Source of the DNA: Sphingobacteriia bacterium
Lineage (GTDB): Bacteria; Bacteroidota; Bacteroidia; Bacteroidales; UBA7960
Assembly (NCBI GenBank): GCA_011390785.1
Contig: JAABRR010000001.1
Span: 62,001-126,000, forward strand
DNA: 64,000 nt
Direction of reading: 5' to 3'
In this document: positions 1 through 8,508 of the stretch, piece after piece
Position numbering within the stretch: position 1 is the stretch's first letter
How the letters are laid out: every line of letters begins with the position of its first letter
Translations under genes and position numbers: made by a program
Notes under the pieces: model-generated
Seen by the model: the letters and a program-made list of their open reading frames with translations, nothing else
Told to the model about the DNA's origin: nothing
The model's database searches: none

Positions 1-437
1 CATTAAAAATACCCGGGTTGGGTTTGCTGATAATTTTTGGTTCAATTACCTTTATCGGGTTCGTTGGCTCAGTGATTATTAAACGCCCCCTTACCTTTAT
101 CTTTCAAAAGGTAATTGAACGAATTCCTCTCATTAAAATTTTATATACATCCATTGCTGATTTGCTATCGGCATTTGTAGGGCAAAAGAAGAAGTTTACT
201 GAGCCGGTTATGGTTTTAATGAACAAGGAAAGTAACGTTAGAAAACTGGGTTTCATTACCGAAAAAGATCTGCAAACCATTGGAATAAGCCATGATTTTG
301 TTGCGGTTTACCTGCCTCATTCGTATAACTTTTCGGGCAATATGTTTATAGTCCCGGCAGAAAATGTAATACCTGTTGATGCCAACCCTGCAGAGTTTAT
401 GAAATTCATAGTTTCTGGTGGTGTTACCAAAGTTTAA
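1..437 (+). CDS. DUF502 family membrane protein, 5' end outside window
   Basis: The reading frame is open from the first full codon (base 3) and reads straight into a hydrophobic segment, so the gene begins before the window; an in-frame TTG at 18 is not a convincing start. About 145 residues are visible. They hold one hydrophobic stretch at the front, then the family-typical run with IPLIKILYTSIADLLSAFVG, and a soluble tail in which VAVYLPHSYNFSGNMFIVP matches the DUF502 core. DUF502 proteins are two-helix inner-membrane proteins of unknown function. The stop lies 71 bp before surE, which has its own promoter, so the two are probably separate units. Family assignment is good; function is unknown. 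Confidence 0.8.
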   Translation, partial: LKIPGLGLLIIFGSITFIGFVGSVIIKRPLTFIFQKVIERIPLIKILYTSIADLLSAFVGQKKKFTEPVMVLMNKESNVRKLGFITEKDLQTIGISHDFVAVYLPHSYNFSGNMFIVPAENVIPVDANPAEFMKFIVSGGVTKV

Positions 438-462
438 ACACTTTTCAATTTCCGGGATATAC

Positions 463-492
463 TTTGAGATTAATTTTATTTTTATAGCTTTG
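463..492 (+). promoter_or_regulatory. Bacteroidota-type promoter of surE
   Basis: TTTG at 463-466 and TAGCTTTG at 485-492 are separated by 18 bp, which fits the primary sigma factor consensus of this phylum (TTTG, then TAnnTTTG). Transcription would start near 498, leaving a leader of only about 11 nt before the surE ATG. Confidence 0.65.
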
Positions 493-508
493 CGCAAAAT
501 AGAAAACT

Positions 509-1279
509 ATGCATAAACCCATAATTTTAATTACCAACGATGATGGCATTATGGCACCGGGCATCAGAAACCTTGTTGCTTTTATGCGTGAAATAGGCGA
601 TGTAGTGGTAGTAGCCCCTGATAAGGGACAAAGCGGCATGGGCCATGCTGTTACCATTACCCACCCGCTAAGATTAGAAAAAGTGGATGTAGATGGTGAT
701 CATCAGGAATTTAGTTGCAGCGGCACACCTGTTGACTGCGTAAAGCTAGCTGTAAACAAGGTTTTGCATCGCAAACCTGATGTTTTGGTTTCAGGCATCA
801 ATCATGGCAGCAATTCTTCTATCAATGTTATTTACAGTGGTACAATGTCGGCAGCCATAGAAGGTGCCATGGAAGGGATACCCAGTATTGGTTTTTCTTT
901 GCTGGATTACAGCCTTGATGCAGATTTTGTTTCAGCCAAATCTTATATCCAATCTATTGTTCGCAATGTATTAGCCCACGGATTACCCAAAGGCAACTGC
1001 CTCAATGTAAATATCCCCGCTGTAAAAACAAAGCAAATCAAAGGAGTTAAAGTTTGCCGTCAGGCAGATGCCAACTGGGTGGAAGAATTTGATCATCGCA
1101 AGGACCCACGTGGAAAAGACTATTACTGGCTTACCGGGAAATTTGAGCTTTTTGAAAATAGCGATGAAACTGATGAATGGGCACTGGCAAATAACTATAT
1201 TTCGGTGGTACCTGTTCAATTTGATTTTACTGCATACCCAATGATTGAAAAACTTAAAAACTGGAATTTCGATGCTTAA
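509..1279 (+). CDS. surE: 5'/3'-nucleotidase SurE
   Basis: SurE is a cytoplasmic, metal-dependent phosphatase that hydrolyses nucleoside 5'- and 3'-monophosphates. At 256 residues it has normal family length. The metal-binding NDDG motif is at residues 10-13, followed by APDKGQSGMGHAVT, SGTPVDCV, SGINHGSN and the YSGTMSAAIEG segment, all hallmarks of the family. The ATG at 509 lies about 11 nt from the predicted transcription start. The 3' end overlaps the next small gene, so the two are probably cotranscribed. In many Bacteroidota surE is followed by lpxB; that is not the case here. Confidence 0.95.
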   Translation: MHKPIILITNDDGIMAPGIRNLVAFMREIGDVVVVAPDKGQSGMGHAVTITHPLRLEKVDVDGDHQEFSCSGTPVDCVKLAVNKVLHRKPDVLVSGINHGSNSSINVIYSGTMSAAIEGAMEGIPSIGFSLLDYSLDADFVSAKSYIQSIVRNVLAHGLPKGNCLNVNIPAVKTKQIKGVKVCRQADANWVEEFDHRKDPRGKDYYWLTGKFELFENSDETDEWALANNYISVVPVQFDFTAYPMIEKLKNWNFDA

Positions 1280-1559
1280 AAAAGACAACTGGTTATTGGG
1301 TATCATTCTGGGGGGTGTTTCTCCGCTGGTTATTTATTTTGCATTGGTGGCAGCTATTGAATACTGGGCCAGTATCGATAAAAGGTTGCATCCCGCACTC
1401 ATAGAAAAATCAACCCTTTTGTTGGTGGGTATTTTCGTAAACATGTTTATCTTTCGATACTACATGGTAAATTTACGTTTCGACAAAACCGGCAGAGGTA
1501 TTCTACTTGCCACTTTTATTTACGCAGGCTATTTTCTATACAGATATATTGGTCAATAG
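1272..1559 (+). CDS. Small three-helix membrane protein after surE
   Basis: A 95-residue protein with three hydrophobic segments (about residues 8-28, 45-62 and 70-90) and short charged loops, so probably an inner-membrane protein. I place the start at the ATG at 1272, which overlaps the last 8 bases of surE; the longer frame from 1245 would add nine residues and lie deeper in surE. The overlap suggests translational coupling with surE. I do not recognise the family. The stop is followed by about 190 bp with hairpins before the convergent DUF2179 gene. Confidence 0.65.
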   Translation: MLKKDNWLLGIILGGVSPLVIYFALVAAIEYWASIDKRLHPALIEKSTLLLVGIFVNMFIFRYYMVNLRFDKTGRGILLATFIYAGYFLYRYIGQ

Positions 1560-1599
1560 TTCCCTTACAAGAACACGTCATTTTTTGTATTTCACTCAA

Positions 1600-1728
1600 G
1601 AGCCCACTCCAAAAACTAACAGACCCCCCGATCCCCAAAAGGGGGAGCTCGCAACTAATTGATATTGTGGGTGATAAAAATCATTTGTATCGATAAATAT
1701 CAGAAAAAGAACTTTCCGGAGTGGCCTC
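1600..1728. repeat. Nested inverted repeats in the intergenic region
   Basis: An 11-bp arm, gagcccactcc at 1600-1610, pairs with ggagtggcctc at 1718-1728 with one mismatch. Inside lies a C-rich/G-rich hairpin (tcccc, aaaa, ggggga at 1632-1646). The segment separates surE's small partner gene from the convergent DUF2179 gene and could act as a two-way terminator, or be a dispersed palindromic element of the G/C-run type common in this phylum. Confidence 0.4.
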
Positions 1729-1746
1729 ACTTAAAAATATGAATGG

Positions 1747-2325
1747 TTATTTCCTCTTGAATATACCCTCTCTTATACCAATGCCTTTGGGTTGCACCGG
1801 AAACCCAAAATAACCATCTTTAACAGCTTTGATTTCTTCAATAGTAAAGAATGCATGCGGATTATACTCATTAATGGCCTGTATAACCTGGGGAACTTTT
1901 TTCCTTTTTACGATGGTAAGCAATACTTTCACTTTACTTCCCATAACCCCTTCTGCATCTATTTGGGTAACCCCAAATCCTTGATCCTTAAGATAACTGA
2001 TGAGCTCAGTAGTCTTATTTTTGGGGATAACCCTAATCATTACCGTACCCAACGAAAGTTTTTCTTCAATAAGAATGCCGATATAATTACCCATGGCAAA
2101 ACCGGCACCATAGGCAATATACGACATGGGATTATTTAAATGCTTCATTACCTGGGCAACCGCCAGTAACCATATAATCACTTCAAAAAACCCGAAAAAG
2201 GGAGCAACATTTTTCAATCCCTTCGACACAAAAATGACCCTTAATGTACCTATACTCTGATCAAGAATGCGCGAAAAGAATATTAACAACGGCAAAACAA
2301 CCCATGACCACCAAAAGGTATCCAT
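1747..2325 (-). CDS. DUF2179/UPF0316 family membrane protein
   Basis: A 192-residue protein with three predicted membrane helices in the first 90 residues and a small soluble C-terminal domain (about 100-170). The order, a front part with RILDQSIGTLRVIFVSKG and a tail with VMIRVIPKNKTTELISYLKDQGFGVTQIDAEGVMG, is that of UPF0316 proteins with a DUF2179 domain, whose biochemical role is not known. Length is normal. It stands alone, convergent with the surE group and 82 bp downstream of the YD-repeat-like gene. No regulatory site is clear. Confidence 0.8.
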   Translation of the reverse strand: MDTFWWSWVVLPLLIFFSRILDQSIGTLRVIFVSKGLKNVAPFFGFFEVIIWLLAVAQVMKHLNNPMSYIAYGAGFAMGNYIGILIEEKLSLGTVMIRVIPKNKTTELISYLKDQGFGVTQIDAEGVMGSKVKVLLTIVKRKKVPQVIQAINEYNPHAFFTIEEIKAVKDGYFGFPVQPKGIGIREGIFKRK

Positions 2326-2407
2326 AGCTATATATTTTTATGGTTTGTAAAGAGCATCACAATGCCAGAAACCCAGCATCCGGTGCCATGAAACTCTCTT
2401 TTCCTTA

Positions 2408-3310
2408 TTAATAATAATTGTACTCGTGCCTCAGAGAATAGTTTCGCGAAAGTCCTCGTCCGCTTCCATCAATAAACACATCGGACGTAAGTAGTTTTTT
2501 TTGCTTATCGTAGGCTCTTTGAACCCTACTTACCAGGTTTCCGTTACGATCAAACTCTTCCTGACCAATAATATTGCCTGCTTCATCGTAAGTAAATTGA
2601 GTGATGTTTTTCCGCGACACATTCTCTTCTAAAACCTGAGTCAGTTGTCCGTTTTCATTTTCTTCCATCAAAACCTTCTCTATCAACTGATCATCATTGT
2701 AGGTTAGAATTTCCTTCTTTGTTCCGGAAGGATGGTAGGCTGTTGTTTTCCTTATAGTAGAACCTGCCATACCATCAAATTCGGTATAATCTGTTACATT
2801 CCCTTTCTCGTCGAAGGTCCAGTGTTTTTCATTAACAATATCTCCATCGGCATCGTGCATAAGGTAATGCGATATAAAGCCATTTTCATACTCATAAGTT
2901 TCGGAAGATTCTCTTTCACCATCAGGATCAATGGTTTCTTTAAATCTCAATAAACCCTGATCGTTATACTGATACTGAATGATATCGAAAGACCCATCAG
3001 TATAATGCCTGAACTCCCTAGTGATGTTGCCTTTCTCATCATACGCAAAAGTTTTGTGCTCTGCAACAAAGCCATCATCTTCCTTCATAATCTCTTCAAA
3101 GAGAAACCCCTGGTCGTTATAGAGAAATTCATATTCCTGCACGATCTTCTCTTCTGCATCGTAATGAATTTCACTAACTACCTTTTCCTTGCTGTTAAAA
3201 CGGGTACGCTGGAAAATATACTCCATTTCTTCAAGATGGTCATCTACAGCAGATTTGAGCAATACTTCCTTTTTATAAACTACTAATTCTTTTAATACAG
3301 GTTTTGACAT
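2408..3310 (-). CDS. YD-repeat-like protein without signal peptide
   Basis: A 300-residue, strongly acidic protein built of about ten degenerate repeats of 20-25 residues, each around a Y/F-D/N-E/D-x-G-N or YNDQGLL core (FAYDEKGNITREFRHY, YQYNDQGLLRFKE, WTFDEKGNVTDYTEF, FTYDEAGNIIGQEEFD). This resembles the YD/RHS beta-strand repeat seen in RHS shells and MORN-like proteins. There is no signal peptide, no toxin tip and no RHS core cleavage motif, so I read it as a free-standing, probably cytoplasmic repeat protein. Its function is unknown. It is on the same strand as the S46 peptidase, 46 bp downstream. Confidence 0.6.
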   Translation of the reverse strand: MSKPVLKELVVYKKEVLLKSAVDDHLEEMEYIFQRTRFNSKEKVVSEIHYDAEEKIVQEYEFLYNDQGFLFEEIMKEDDGFVAEHKTFAYDEKGNITREFRHYTDGSFDIIQYQYNDQGLLRFKETIDPDGERESSETYEYENGFISHYLMHDADGDIVNEKHWTFDEKGNVTDYTEFDGMAGSTIRKTTAYHPSGTKKEILTYNDDQLIEKVLMEENENGQLTQVLEENVSRKNITQFTYDEAGNIIGQEEFDRNGNLVSRVQRAYDKQKKLLTSDVFIDGSGRGLSRNYSLRHEYNYY

Positions 3311-3356
3311 ACTCTTGAAATTGACTTTTTTATTAATTTTTCAATAGGTAAACGGG

Positions 3357-5510
3357 CTAATCAACAAGTTTCATTTCGTTCAATAAATAACCTGCCCCGG
3401 CAAACTTATCAATGATAAAAAGAATATAGCGGACATCAACACTTATAGTACGCTGCAATTCGTGTTCAAAAAGAATGTCGCCACTCATGGCTTCCCAGTT
3501 GCCATCAAAAGCCAAACCAATAAGGTTTCCTGAGCCATCAAGTACCGGACTTCCGGAATTACCGCCGGTTATATCATTATTAGACACAAAGTTTAAAGGT
3601 AGTAAACCTTTGCTACCATATGGCCCGAAATCCTTATTACGATATAAATGTGAAAGTTCATCAGGCACGACAAACTCATGATGATCAGGATTTTCTTTCT
3701 CCATAACACCTTCCAGAGTAGTAATATAGTCAAAATAAACAGCATTGGCAGGTTGGTATCCTTTAACCGTTCCATAGGTAAAACGCATGGTTGAGTTGGC
3801 ATCAGGATAATACATTCCTTCCGGGTCCATTTCACGTATTCCCTTTACATATAGCCTTCTGGCAGTAGAAAGCATATCGGAATTTTCTTTCATCTGGCTC
3901 ATAACATTTTCAGCTTTGGCAAAAACGCTGGTTGCCGTTCTGAAAGCCCAATCACGCTCCATGGTTCGTTTTTTTGGATTATCCAGAAACTTCAATAACC
4001 TATCTTTATCAGCAAAAATGGATTTTTGGTAAACATCTCGGGCAAATCTGTTAAAATTACCGTTATACTTTTTGTTTATCTTCTCAAAAATATCGGCTTT
4101 TAAATTAGCGGGCAGGTTGTTATTGTAAGTTTCCATCATGGCAGCCCAGAGCTTCTGGTCTACATCAGCATTATAGTTTCTGTACAAACGGTCTACAAAA
4201 CTTTTCATCCTATCTGCTTCCTGTGCTATATCCTGCTGCGAAGCTCCGTTTTGTAAAAGCTCATTCAATTTATTAAAACTACGGGCAAACCGAAGTACAT
4301 CAGGCCCGGAAGCCACCGCTTCGCTATATACCATCGAAAAGTAGCCAAATGAGTTATATCCTTCATAAACCTTTTCAAATGTTGACATTACATCACCATA
4401 TTGTTTTTGCCTGTCGGGTGATTTTGATACCCATTGGGCAAAAGTTTCTTCCTGCACACGTTTCGAATCAGCAACACGATGCTTCTTTAAAGAATTTTCC
4501 ATACCCATAAAGTTCTTCCAATAGTTGGAAATACCAGACTGTTTAGATGCATACATAATCCGAAGTTCATCGCTTTCAGCCATGGCTTTTTCAATAATAT
4601 CGAGCTTTGCCCTTCTTATCTCAATTCTTTTGGGCAATTCAACATTCACTTTATAATCGATGCCATGCGAGGTAAGAAATCTGTCAGTAGATCCAGGGAA
4701 ACCCAGAATCATAGAAAAATCTCCTTCTTTAATACCACTTGTTGAAACGGGGAGAAAATGTCTGGGCTTCAGGGGAATGTTATCGGCATGATACTCCGCC
4801 GGAGAGCCATCAGGTGCAGTATAAATACGGAAAAGAGAAAAATCGCCGGTATGACGGGGCCACATCCAGTTATCCGTGTCGCCACCAAATTTCCCGATGG
4901 ATGATGGGGGTGTACCTACCAGTCTGACATCATTGTAGCTTTCATAAACAAACAGATAGAAATCGTTGCCCGAAAACATTGGCCTTACATTGGCCGTGTA
5001 TTGATTCCCGTTTTTAGCAGCATTGGAAATACTATCGCTAAGCTGACTGATTTTACTGTTTCTTTCGCTTACCGACATCCTTTCGTTTAGCTGGCCGTTT
5101 ATGTGTTCCGTAACATCGGTAACACTAACCAGGAACCTTACAAAAAGGCCTGGATTGGGTAGTTCTTCGCTTTTATTCATTGCCCAGAAGCCTTCTCTCA
5201 GATAATCATTTTGGGGAGTGCTGTGATACTGAATACGTCCATATCCACAGTGATGGTTGGTTAGCAACAAACCTTCAGAAGAAATAATTTCCGCAGTACA
5301 CCCTCCGCCAAAGCTAACTATGGCATCTTTTATGCTCGACTGGTTGAGGCTAAAGATCTCTTCGCGTGTAAGCTCAAGACCCATTTGTTGCATCTCTTCA
5401 TAGAGAATATCATTGATAAGAAAGGGGAGCCACATCCCTTCATCGGCTCTGCCTGGCTTTAGTGACGCTGCCAGAAAAATAAACACGAAAAATAATTTTT
5501 TCCTACTCAT
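3357..5510 (-). CDS. S46 family dipeptidyl peptidase, DPP7-like
   Basis: Periplasmic serine exopeptidases of MEROPS family S46 release dipeptides from the N-terminus of peptides and feed peptide-using Bacteroidota. The 717-residue length is normal. A signal peptide covers about residues 1-22. The chymotrypsin-like triad is visible as TNHHCGYG (H86/H87), the GGDTDNWMWPRHTGDF block that carries the Asp, and GGNSGS with Ser652. The residue 18 after the serine is Gly670; in P. gingivalis enzymes Gly here marks DPP7 (hydrophobic P1) and Arg marks DPP11 (acidic P1), so I infer DPP7-type specificity. It is 47 bp downstream of manC on the same strand. Confidence 0.9.
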   Translation of the reverse strand: MSRKKLFFVFIFLAASLKPGRADEGMWLPFLINDILYEEMQQMGLELTREEIFSLNQSSIKDAIVSFGGGCTAEIISSEGLLLTNHHCGYGRIQYHSTPQNDYLREGFWAMNKSEELPNPGLFVRFLVSVTDVTEHINGQLNERMSVSERNSKISQLSDSISNAAKNGNQYTANVRPMFSGNDFYLFVYESYNDVRLVGTPPSSIGKFGGDTDNWMWPRHTGDFSLFRIYTAPDGSPAEYHADNIPLKPRHFLPVSTSGIKEGDFSMILGFPGSTDRFLTSHGIDYKVNVELPKRIEIRRAKLDIIEKAMAESDELRIMYASKQSGISNYWKNFMGMENSLKKHRVADSKRVQEETFAQWVSKSPDRQKQYGDVMSTFEKVYEGYNSFGYFSMVYSEAVASGPDVLRFARSFNKLNELLQNGASQQDIAQEADRMKSFVDRLYRNYNADVDQKLWAAMMETYNNNLPANLKADIFEKINKKYNGNFNRFARDVYQKSIFADKDRLLKFLDNPKKRTMERDWAFRTATSVFAKAENVMSQMKENSDMLSTARRLYVKGIREMDPEGMYYPDANSTMRFTYGTVKGYQPANAVYFDYITTLEGVMEKENPDHHEFVVPDELSHLYRNKDFGPYGSKGLLPLNFVSNNDITGGNSGSPVLDGSGNLIGLAFDGNWEAMSGDILFEHELQRTISVDVRYILFIIDKFAGAGYLLNEMKLVD

Positions 5511-5557
5511 TGTAAATTAAAATATCGGATAAGGGTTAATAATATTAGTGGGGCTGA

Positions 5558-6649
5558 TTATATAAGATCATCCCCTTTAGAAAGTTTCACATCGTTTACA
5601 AATTTTCTTATTTGTTGTTCCTGGTTTTTTTGACAAACCAAAAGGGAGTTATTGTATTCAGCAACAATGTAATTCTCCAGCCCCTGTAAAACAACAAGTT
5701 TTTCATTGGGAACATTAACAATACAATTGGTCGTATCATAGGTCATTACATTTTTGCCTGTAATAGCGTTCGTGTTCCCATCTTTTTCCATCGATTCAAA
5801 CAAAGAGCCCCATGTTCCAAGATCGGACCACCCAAAATCAGAAATAAAAACAAAAACATTATCAGCCTTTTCCATGATGGCATAATCAATAGAGATACTT
5901 TTGCAGGCAGGATAAGCATTATCGATATAAGCTTCTTCTTTAGGGGTATTGTATAAACCCACGGCCCTTTGAAAGACATCAGAAATTTCGGGCTGAAAAT
6001 TTTCAAATGCACTGATTATAGACTTTGAAGACCAGATAAAAATTCCTGAATTCCACAAAAAATCGCCACTTTGCAGGAAAGATTTTGCCAGTTCTTCGTT
6101 GGGTTTTTCAGTAAAAGTTTTCACCTTTCGCAGCAATTCATTGTTTTCAAAATTCTGCCCGGCAACGTACTGAATATAACCGTATCCGGTATCGGGCCGT
6201 GATGGTTTGATACCGAGGGTGTAGAAATTATCACTTTGTGATGCTTCTTTAAGCGCATCAGTAATAATTTCCGTAAAAACATTCTCTTTCATAATAATAT
6301 GATCAGATGGGGCTACTACCATAGCTGCATCCGGATTAAGATCATGGATTTTCCAGGCAGCATAGGCAATACAGGGTGCTGTATTCTTACGTGCCGGTTC
6401 ACAAACAACCTGGTCAGCAGCAATACCATCAAGCTGTTGCATTACAAGGTTGCGATAAATTTTATTGGTAACAATATAGATATTCTCTTTTTCGCAAACC
6501 TGTAAAAATCTGTCATAGGTTTGTTGAATAAGCGTTTTTCCTGTTCCTAAAATATCTATAAACTGTTTTGGCCGCTCAACATTGCTGACAGGCCAGAAAC
6601 GCTCTCCAACGCCACCTGCCATAATTACGGCATAAAAGTTTTTATTCAT
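5558..6649 (-). CDS. manC: Mannose-1-phosphate guanylyltransferase
   Basis: Makes GDP-mannose from mannose 1-phosphate and GTP, supplying mannose and fucose residues to surface polysaccharides and glycoproteins. The 363-residue protein is the single-domain form, without a C-terminal isomerase domain. It opens with the nucleotidyltransferase signature MAGGVGERFWPVSNVERPKQF (slightly shortened here: residues 10-30), then EPARKNTAPCIAYAA, VVAPSDHII, the EKP sugar-binding loop and the WNSGIFIW segment. The gene starts only 2 bp after the sprT-like stop, so the two are cotranscribed. Assignment to this enzyme is firm. Confidence 0.93.
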   Translation of the reverse strand: MNKNFYAVIMAGGVGERFWPVSNVERPKQFIDILGTGKTLIQQTYDRFLQVCEKENIYIVTNKIYRNLVMQQLDGIAADQVVCEPARKNTAPCIAYAAWKIHDLNPDAAMVVAPSDHIIMKENVFTEIITDALKEASQSDNFYTLGIKPSRPDTGYGYIQYVAGQNFENNELLRKVKTFTEKPNEELAKSFLQSGDFLWNSGIFIWSSKSIISAFENFQPEISDVFQRAVGLYNTPKEEAYIDNAYPACKSISIDYAIMEKADNVFVFISDFGWSDLGTWGSLFESMEKDGNTNAITGKNVMTYDTTNCIVNVPNEKLVVLQGLENYIVAEYNNSLLVCQKNQEQQIRKFVNDVKLSKGDDLI

Positions 6650-6651
6650 AA

Positions 6652-7296
6652 CTAAAGTATATATTTAATTGAAAATTGGTTTTCGTTTAAGGGCTTCACA
6701 ACCGCCATAGGATGAAAAAGATACCTTTTCATATTCACCAGGCAATAGCATCTGAAACGGGTACGAACTTTTTCTTCCTTTTGGAAAGTTTTTCCATTGG
6801 CTGCGATAAAATAGCTGTTAAAAGGTATCTGGTCGATGGTTATTTCAATAGTAGGATTTTCATCAAAAGATTTCATTGCTTTCCATAATTTGCTATTGGC
6901 AGCAAAGGTTGCTTTAACATTGTAAGAAAACTCAATTACCGCTTTTTTTAACTCTTCAGGAAGATATTGATTATACAAAGCCTGTTTAAGTAAACTGCCA
7001 AATTCTTCCTTCCATTGTTTGCCGTGCGGACTAACTTTTCTTCCATACTTATTCCAAACCAGCAAATGAGCCAGTTCGTGCAAAAATACCAGGTAAAAAA
7101 AATATTTATTGAGATCCCCGTTAATTGAAATACGATGATAACGAACTTTTACTCCAGGCCTAAAATCTCCCAATTTTGTAATTCTACCCCGCGTAATTTT
7201 CAACTGCACCGAATACTTATCCAACCATCCTGAAACCTGATCAACCGTATGTTCAGGAAAATATTTCAACAAAATTTCTTTATGATGCTGTTTCAT
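6652..7296 (-). CDS. SprT-like domain zinc metallopeptidase
   Basis: A 214-residue protein with a SprT-like domain. HELAH at about residues 69-73 supplies the zinc ligands and catalytic Glu, and the following NKYGRKVSPHGKQWKEEF segment carries a third His. SprT/Spartan-like proteins are cytoplasmic metalloproteases; the role of the bacterial ones is not established. The C-terminal part has a CYC pair but not a full zinc ribbon. Its start overlaps the preceding small lipoprotein by 17 bp and its stop is 2 bp from manC, giving a tight lipoprotein-sprT-manC order, with the S46 gene next. Confidence 0.8.
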   Translation of the reverse strand: MKQHHKEILLKYFPEHTVDQVSGWLDKYSVQLKITRGRITKLGDFRPGVKVRYHRISINGDLNKYFFYLVFLHELAHLLVWNKYGRKVSPHGKQWKEEFGSLLKQALYNQYLPEELKKAVIEFSYNVKATFAANSKLWKAMKSFDENPTIEITIDQIPFNSYFIAANGKTFQKEEKVRTRFRCYCLVNMKRYLFHPMAVVKPLNENQFSIKYIL

Positions 7297-7447
7297 TCGG
7301 GTATATTAGTGTTGATGGATCGACTGTATCTTCTTTGCTCCAATGCGGGCAGTCGCAATCGCGCTTTCGTAATATTGAACAGGAAGAAAATAATAACAGT
7401 CCTAAAACAAGTATTGCCCAAATGCCGTTTTTATATCTTGAGATCAT
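7280..7447 (-). CDS. Small lipoprotein (55 aa), short ORF
   Basis: This frame, read by hand, starts at the ATG whose complement is at 7445-7447 and stops at 7280-7282. It encodes 55 residues: a short basic N-terminus, a hydrophobic stretch (IWAILVLGLLLFSS) and a lipobox ending LFSSC at Cys23, then a Cys-rich charged tail with KRDCDCPHWS. These are the marks of a lipoprotein exported by Sec and processed by signal peptidase II. The 3' end overlaps the sprT-like start by 17 bp, and a promoter-like TAGGTTTG lies about 57 bp upstream. Function unknown; the CDCP-W motif looks conserved-family-like but I cannot search it. Confidence 0.75.
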   Translation of the reverse strand: MISRYKNGIWAILVLGLLLFSSCSILRKRDCDCPHWSKEDTVDPSTLIYPNETAS

Positions 7448-7767
7448 GTACCATATTGATTTTAGCCTGATTAATCAATTTATTATGGCCAGTAATTTTG
7501 TTGCAAACCTACATATTTTTTTTGAAAACAGCTTCGAAAATGGCAGGGAGATTATCCTTAAAATATTGCTCAACACTTTAATCAACAGATAATCCCCAAC
7601 TCTCATCAATTCGTTAATTATTAACATAATGATTTACTGAAAATTCAAATATACAGCACACCCGATGCGCTACAAAACAATTTCATTACAAATATGTGTA
7701 ATTTCGCACGATAAAAGTTGTCTAAGAAAGATATCAACAGGTATCTGCCATACCAAAACCACTTAAA
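7448..7767. other. Divergent intergenic region, lipoprotein/mlaE
   Basis: About 320 bp, AT-rich, separating two divergent units. On the minus strand TAGGTTTG (forward 7504-7511) matches the phylum's -7 element and could drive the lipoprotein-sprT-manC unit. On the plus strand TAATTTCG near 7691-7698 is a one-mismatch candidate for mlaE. Two short plus-strand frames here lack a start context or any recognisable sequence and I do not call them. Confidence 0.4.
7504..7511 (-). promoter_or_regulatory. Candidate -7 element (TAGGTTTG) for the lipoprotein operon
   Basis: TAGGTTTG on the minus strand fits TAnnTTTG and is embedded in TGTAGGTTTGC, a string that recurs in front of tex and of the M20 dipeptidase. 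No good TTTG -33 element is present at the right distance. Confidence 0.45.
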
Positions 7768-8508
7768 ATGAAGCTTTTTACACTTATTGGTCAATATCTA
7801 ACACTAATGTTGATGGTGCTTCGCCGTCCACAAAACGCAAAGATATACCGCCAGAAAATCATTGTTGAAATGGATAATCTGGGGTTGGAAAGTCTTGGTA
7901 TTGTAGCCATCATTTCAGTTTTTATGGGTGCAGTAGTAACCATACAAACAGCCTTTAATACCGACCATCCTTTGCTTCCTATATACGCCGTGGGTTTTGC
8001 AACACGCCAATCAATCATACTTGAGTTTTCACCTACTATAGTAAGCCTGATTCTGGCCGGGAAAGTGGGCTCACGTATTGCTTCAGAAATAGGAACCATG
8101 CGTGTTACCGAACAAATTGATGCCTTGGAAGTTATGGGAATTAACTCTGCCGGTTATCTTATTTTACCCAAAATAATTGCCAGCATGATTGTAAATCCCA
8201 TGCTAATAATCATTAGCATCTTTTTGGGTATTTTTGGCGGATGGCTCGCATCTTATAGTACCAATGTTTTACCCATTAGCCATTTCACCTACGGTATTTT
8301 ATTCGAATTTTCACAATATGATGTGGTCTATGCTATCATTAAAACCATTGTATTTGCATTCTTAATAGCTTCAATTTCGGGCTTTTTTGGTTACAATACC
8401 CGTGGCGGGGCTTTGGAAGTGGGCCATTCAAGCACTAAGGCAGTAGTATTCAGCAGCATTTACATAATAATTTTCAACCTAATCCTAACTCAACTGCTAT
8501 TGGTATGA
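7768..8508 (+). CDS. mlaE: MlaE-family ABC transporter permease
   Basis: Inner-membrane permease of the MlaE family, which with an MlaF-type ATPase moves phospholipids or other lipids between inner and outer membrane. The 246-residue protein has five to six hydrophobic segments and the family motifs, including the cytoplasmic coupling stretch with GKVGSRIASEIGTMRVTEQIDALEVMG (about residues 97-123). The stop overlaps the next ATG (ATGA), so it is translationally coupled to the ATPase. No MCE-domain MlaD gene follows, unlike the usual arrangement, so the partner may be elsewhere. Confidence 0.9.
   Translation: MKLFTLIGQYLTLMLMVLRRPQNAKIYRQKIIVEMDNLGLESLGIVAIISVFMGAVVTIQTAFNTDHPLLPIYAVGFATRQSIILEFSPTIVSLILAGKVGSRIASEIGTMRVTEQIDALEVMGINSAGYLILPKIIASMIVNPMLIIISIFLGIFGGWLASYSTNVLPISHFTYGILFEFSQYDVVYAIIKTIVFAFLIASISGFFGYNTRGGALEVGHSSTKAVVFSSIYIIIFNLILTQLLLV

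Noticed and set aside
1272..1559. LpxB expected after surE
   Set aside because: The following gene is only 95 residues and purely hydrophobic; it is not a glycosyltransferase.
2408..3310. RHS/polymorphic toxin
   Set aside because: No export signal, no core cleavage motif, no toxin domain and no immunity gene nearby.
7335..7592. Plus-strand 85-codon frame in the sprT-mlaE spacer
   Set aside because: It lies partly antisense to the real small lipoprotein gene, shows no signal, domain or start context, and its sequence looks random.
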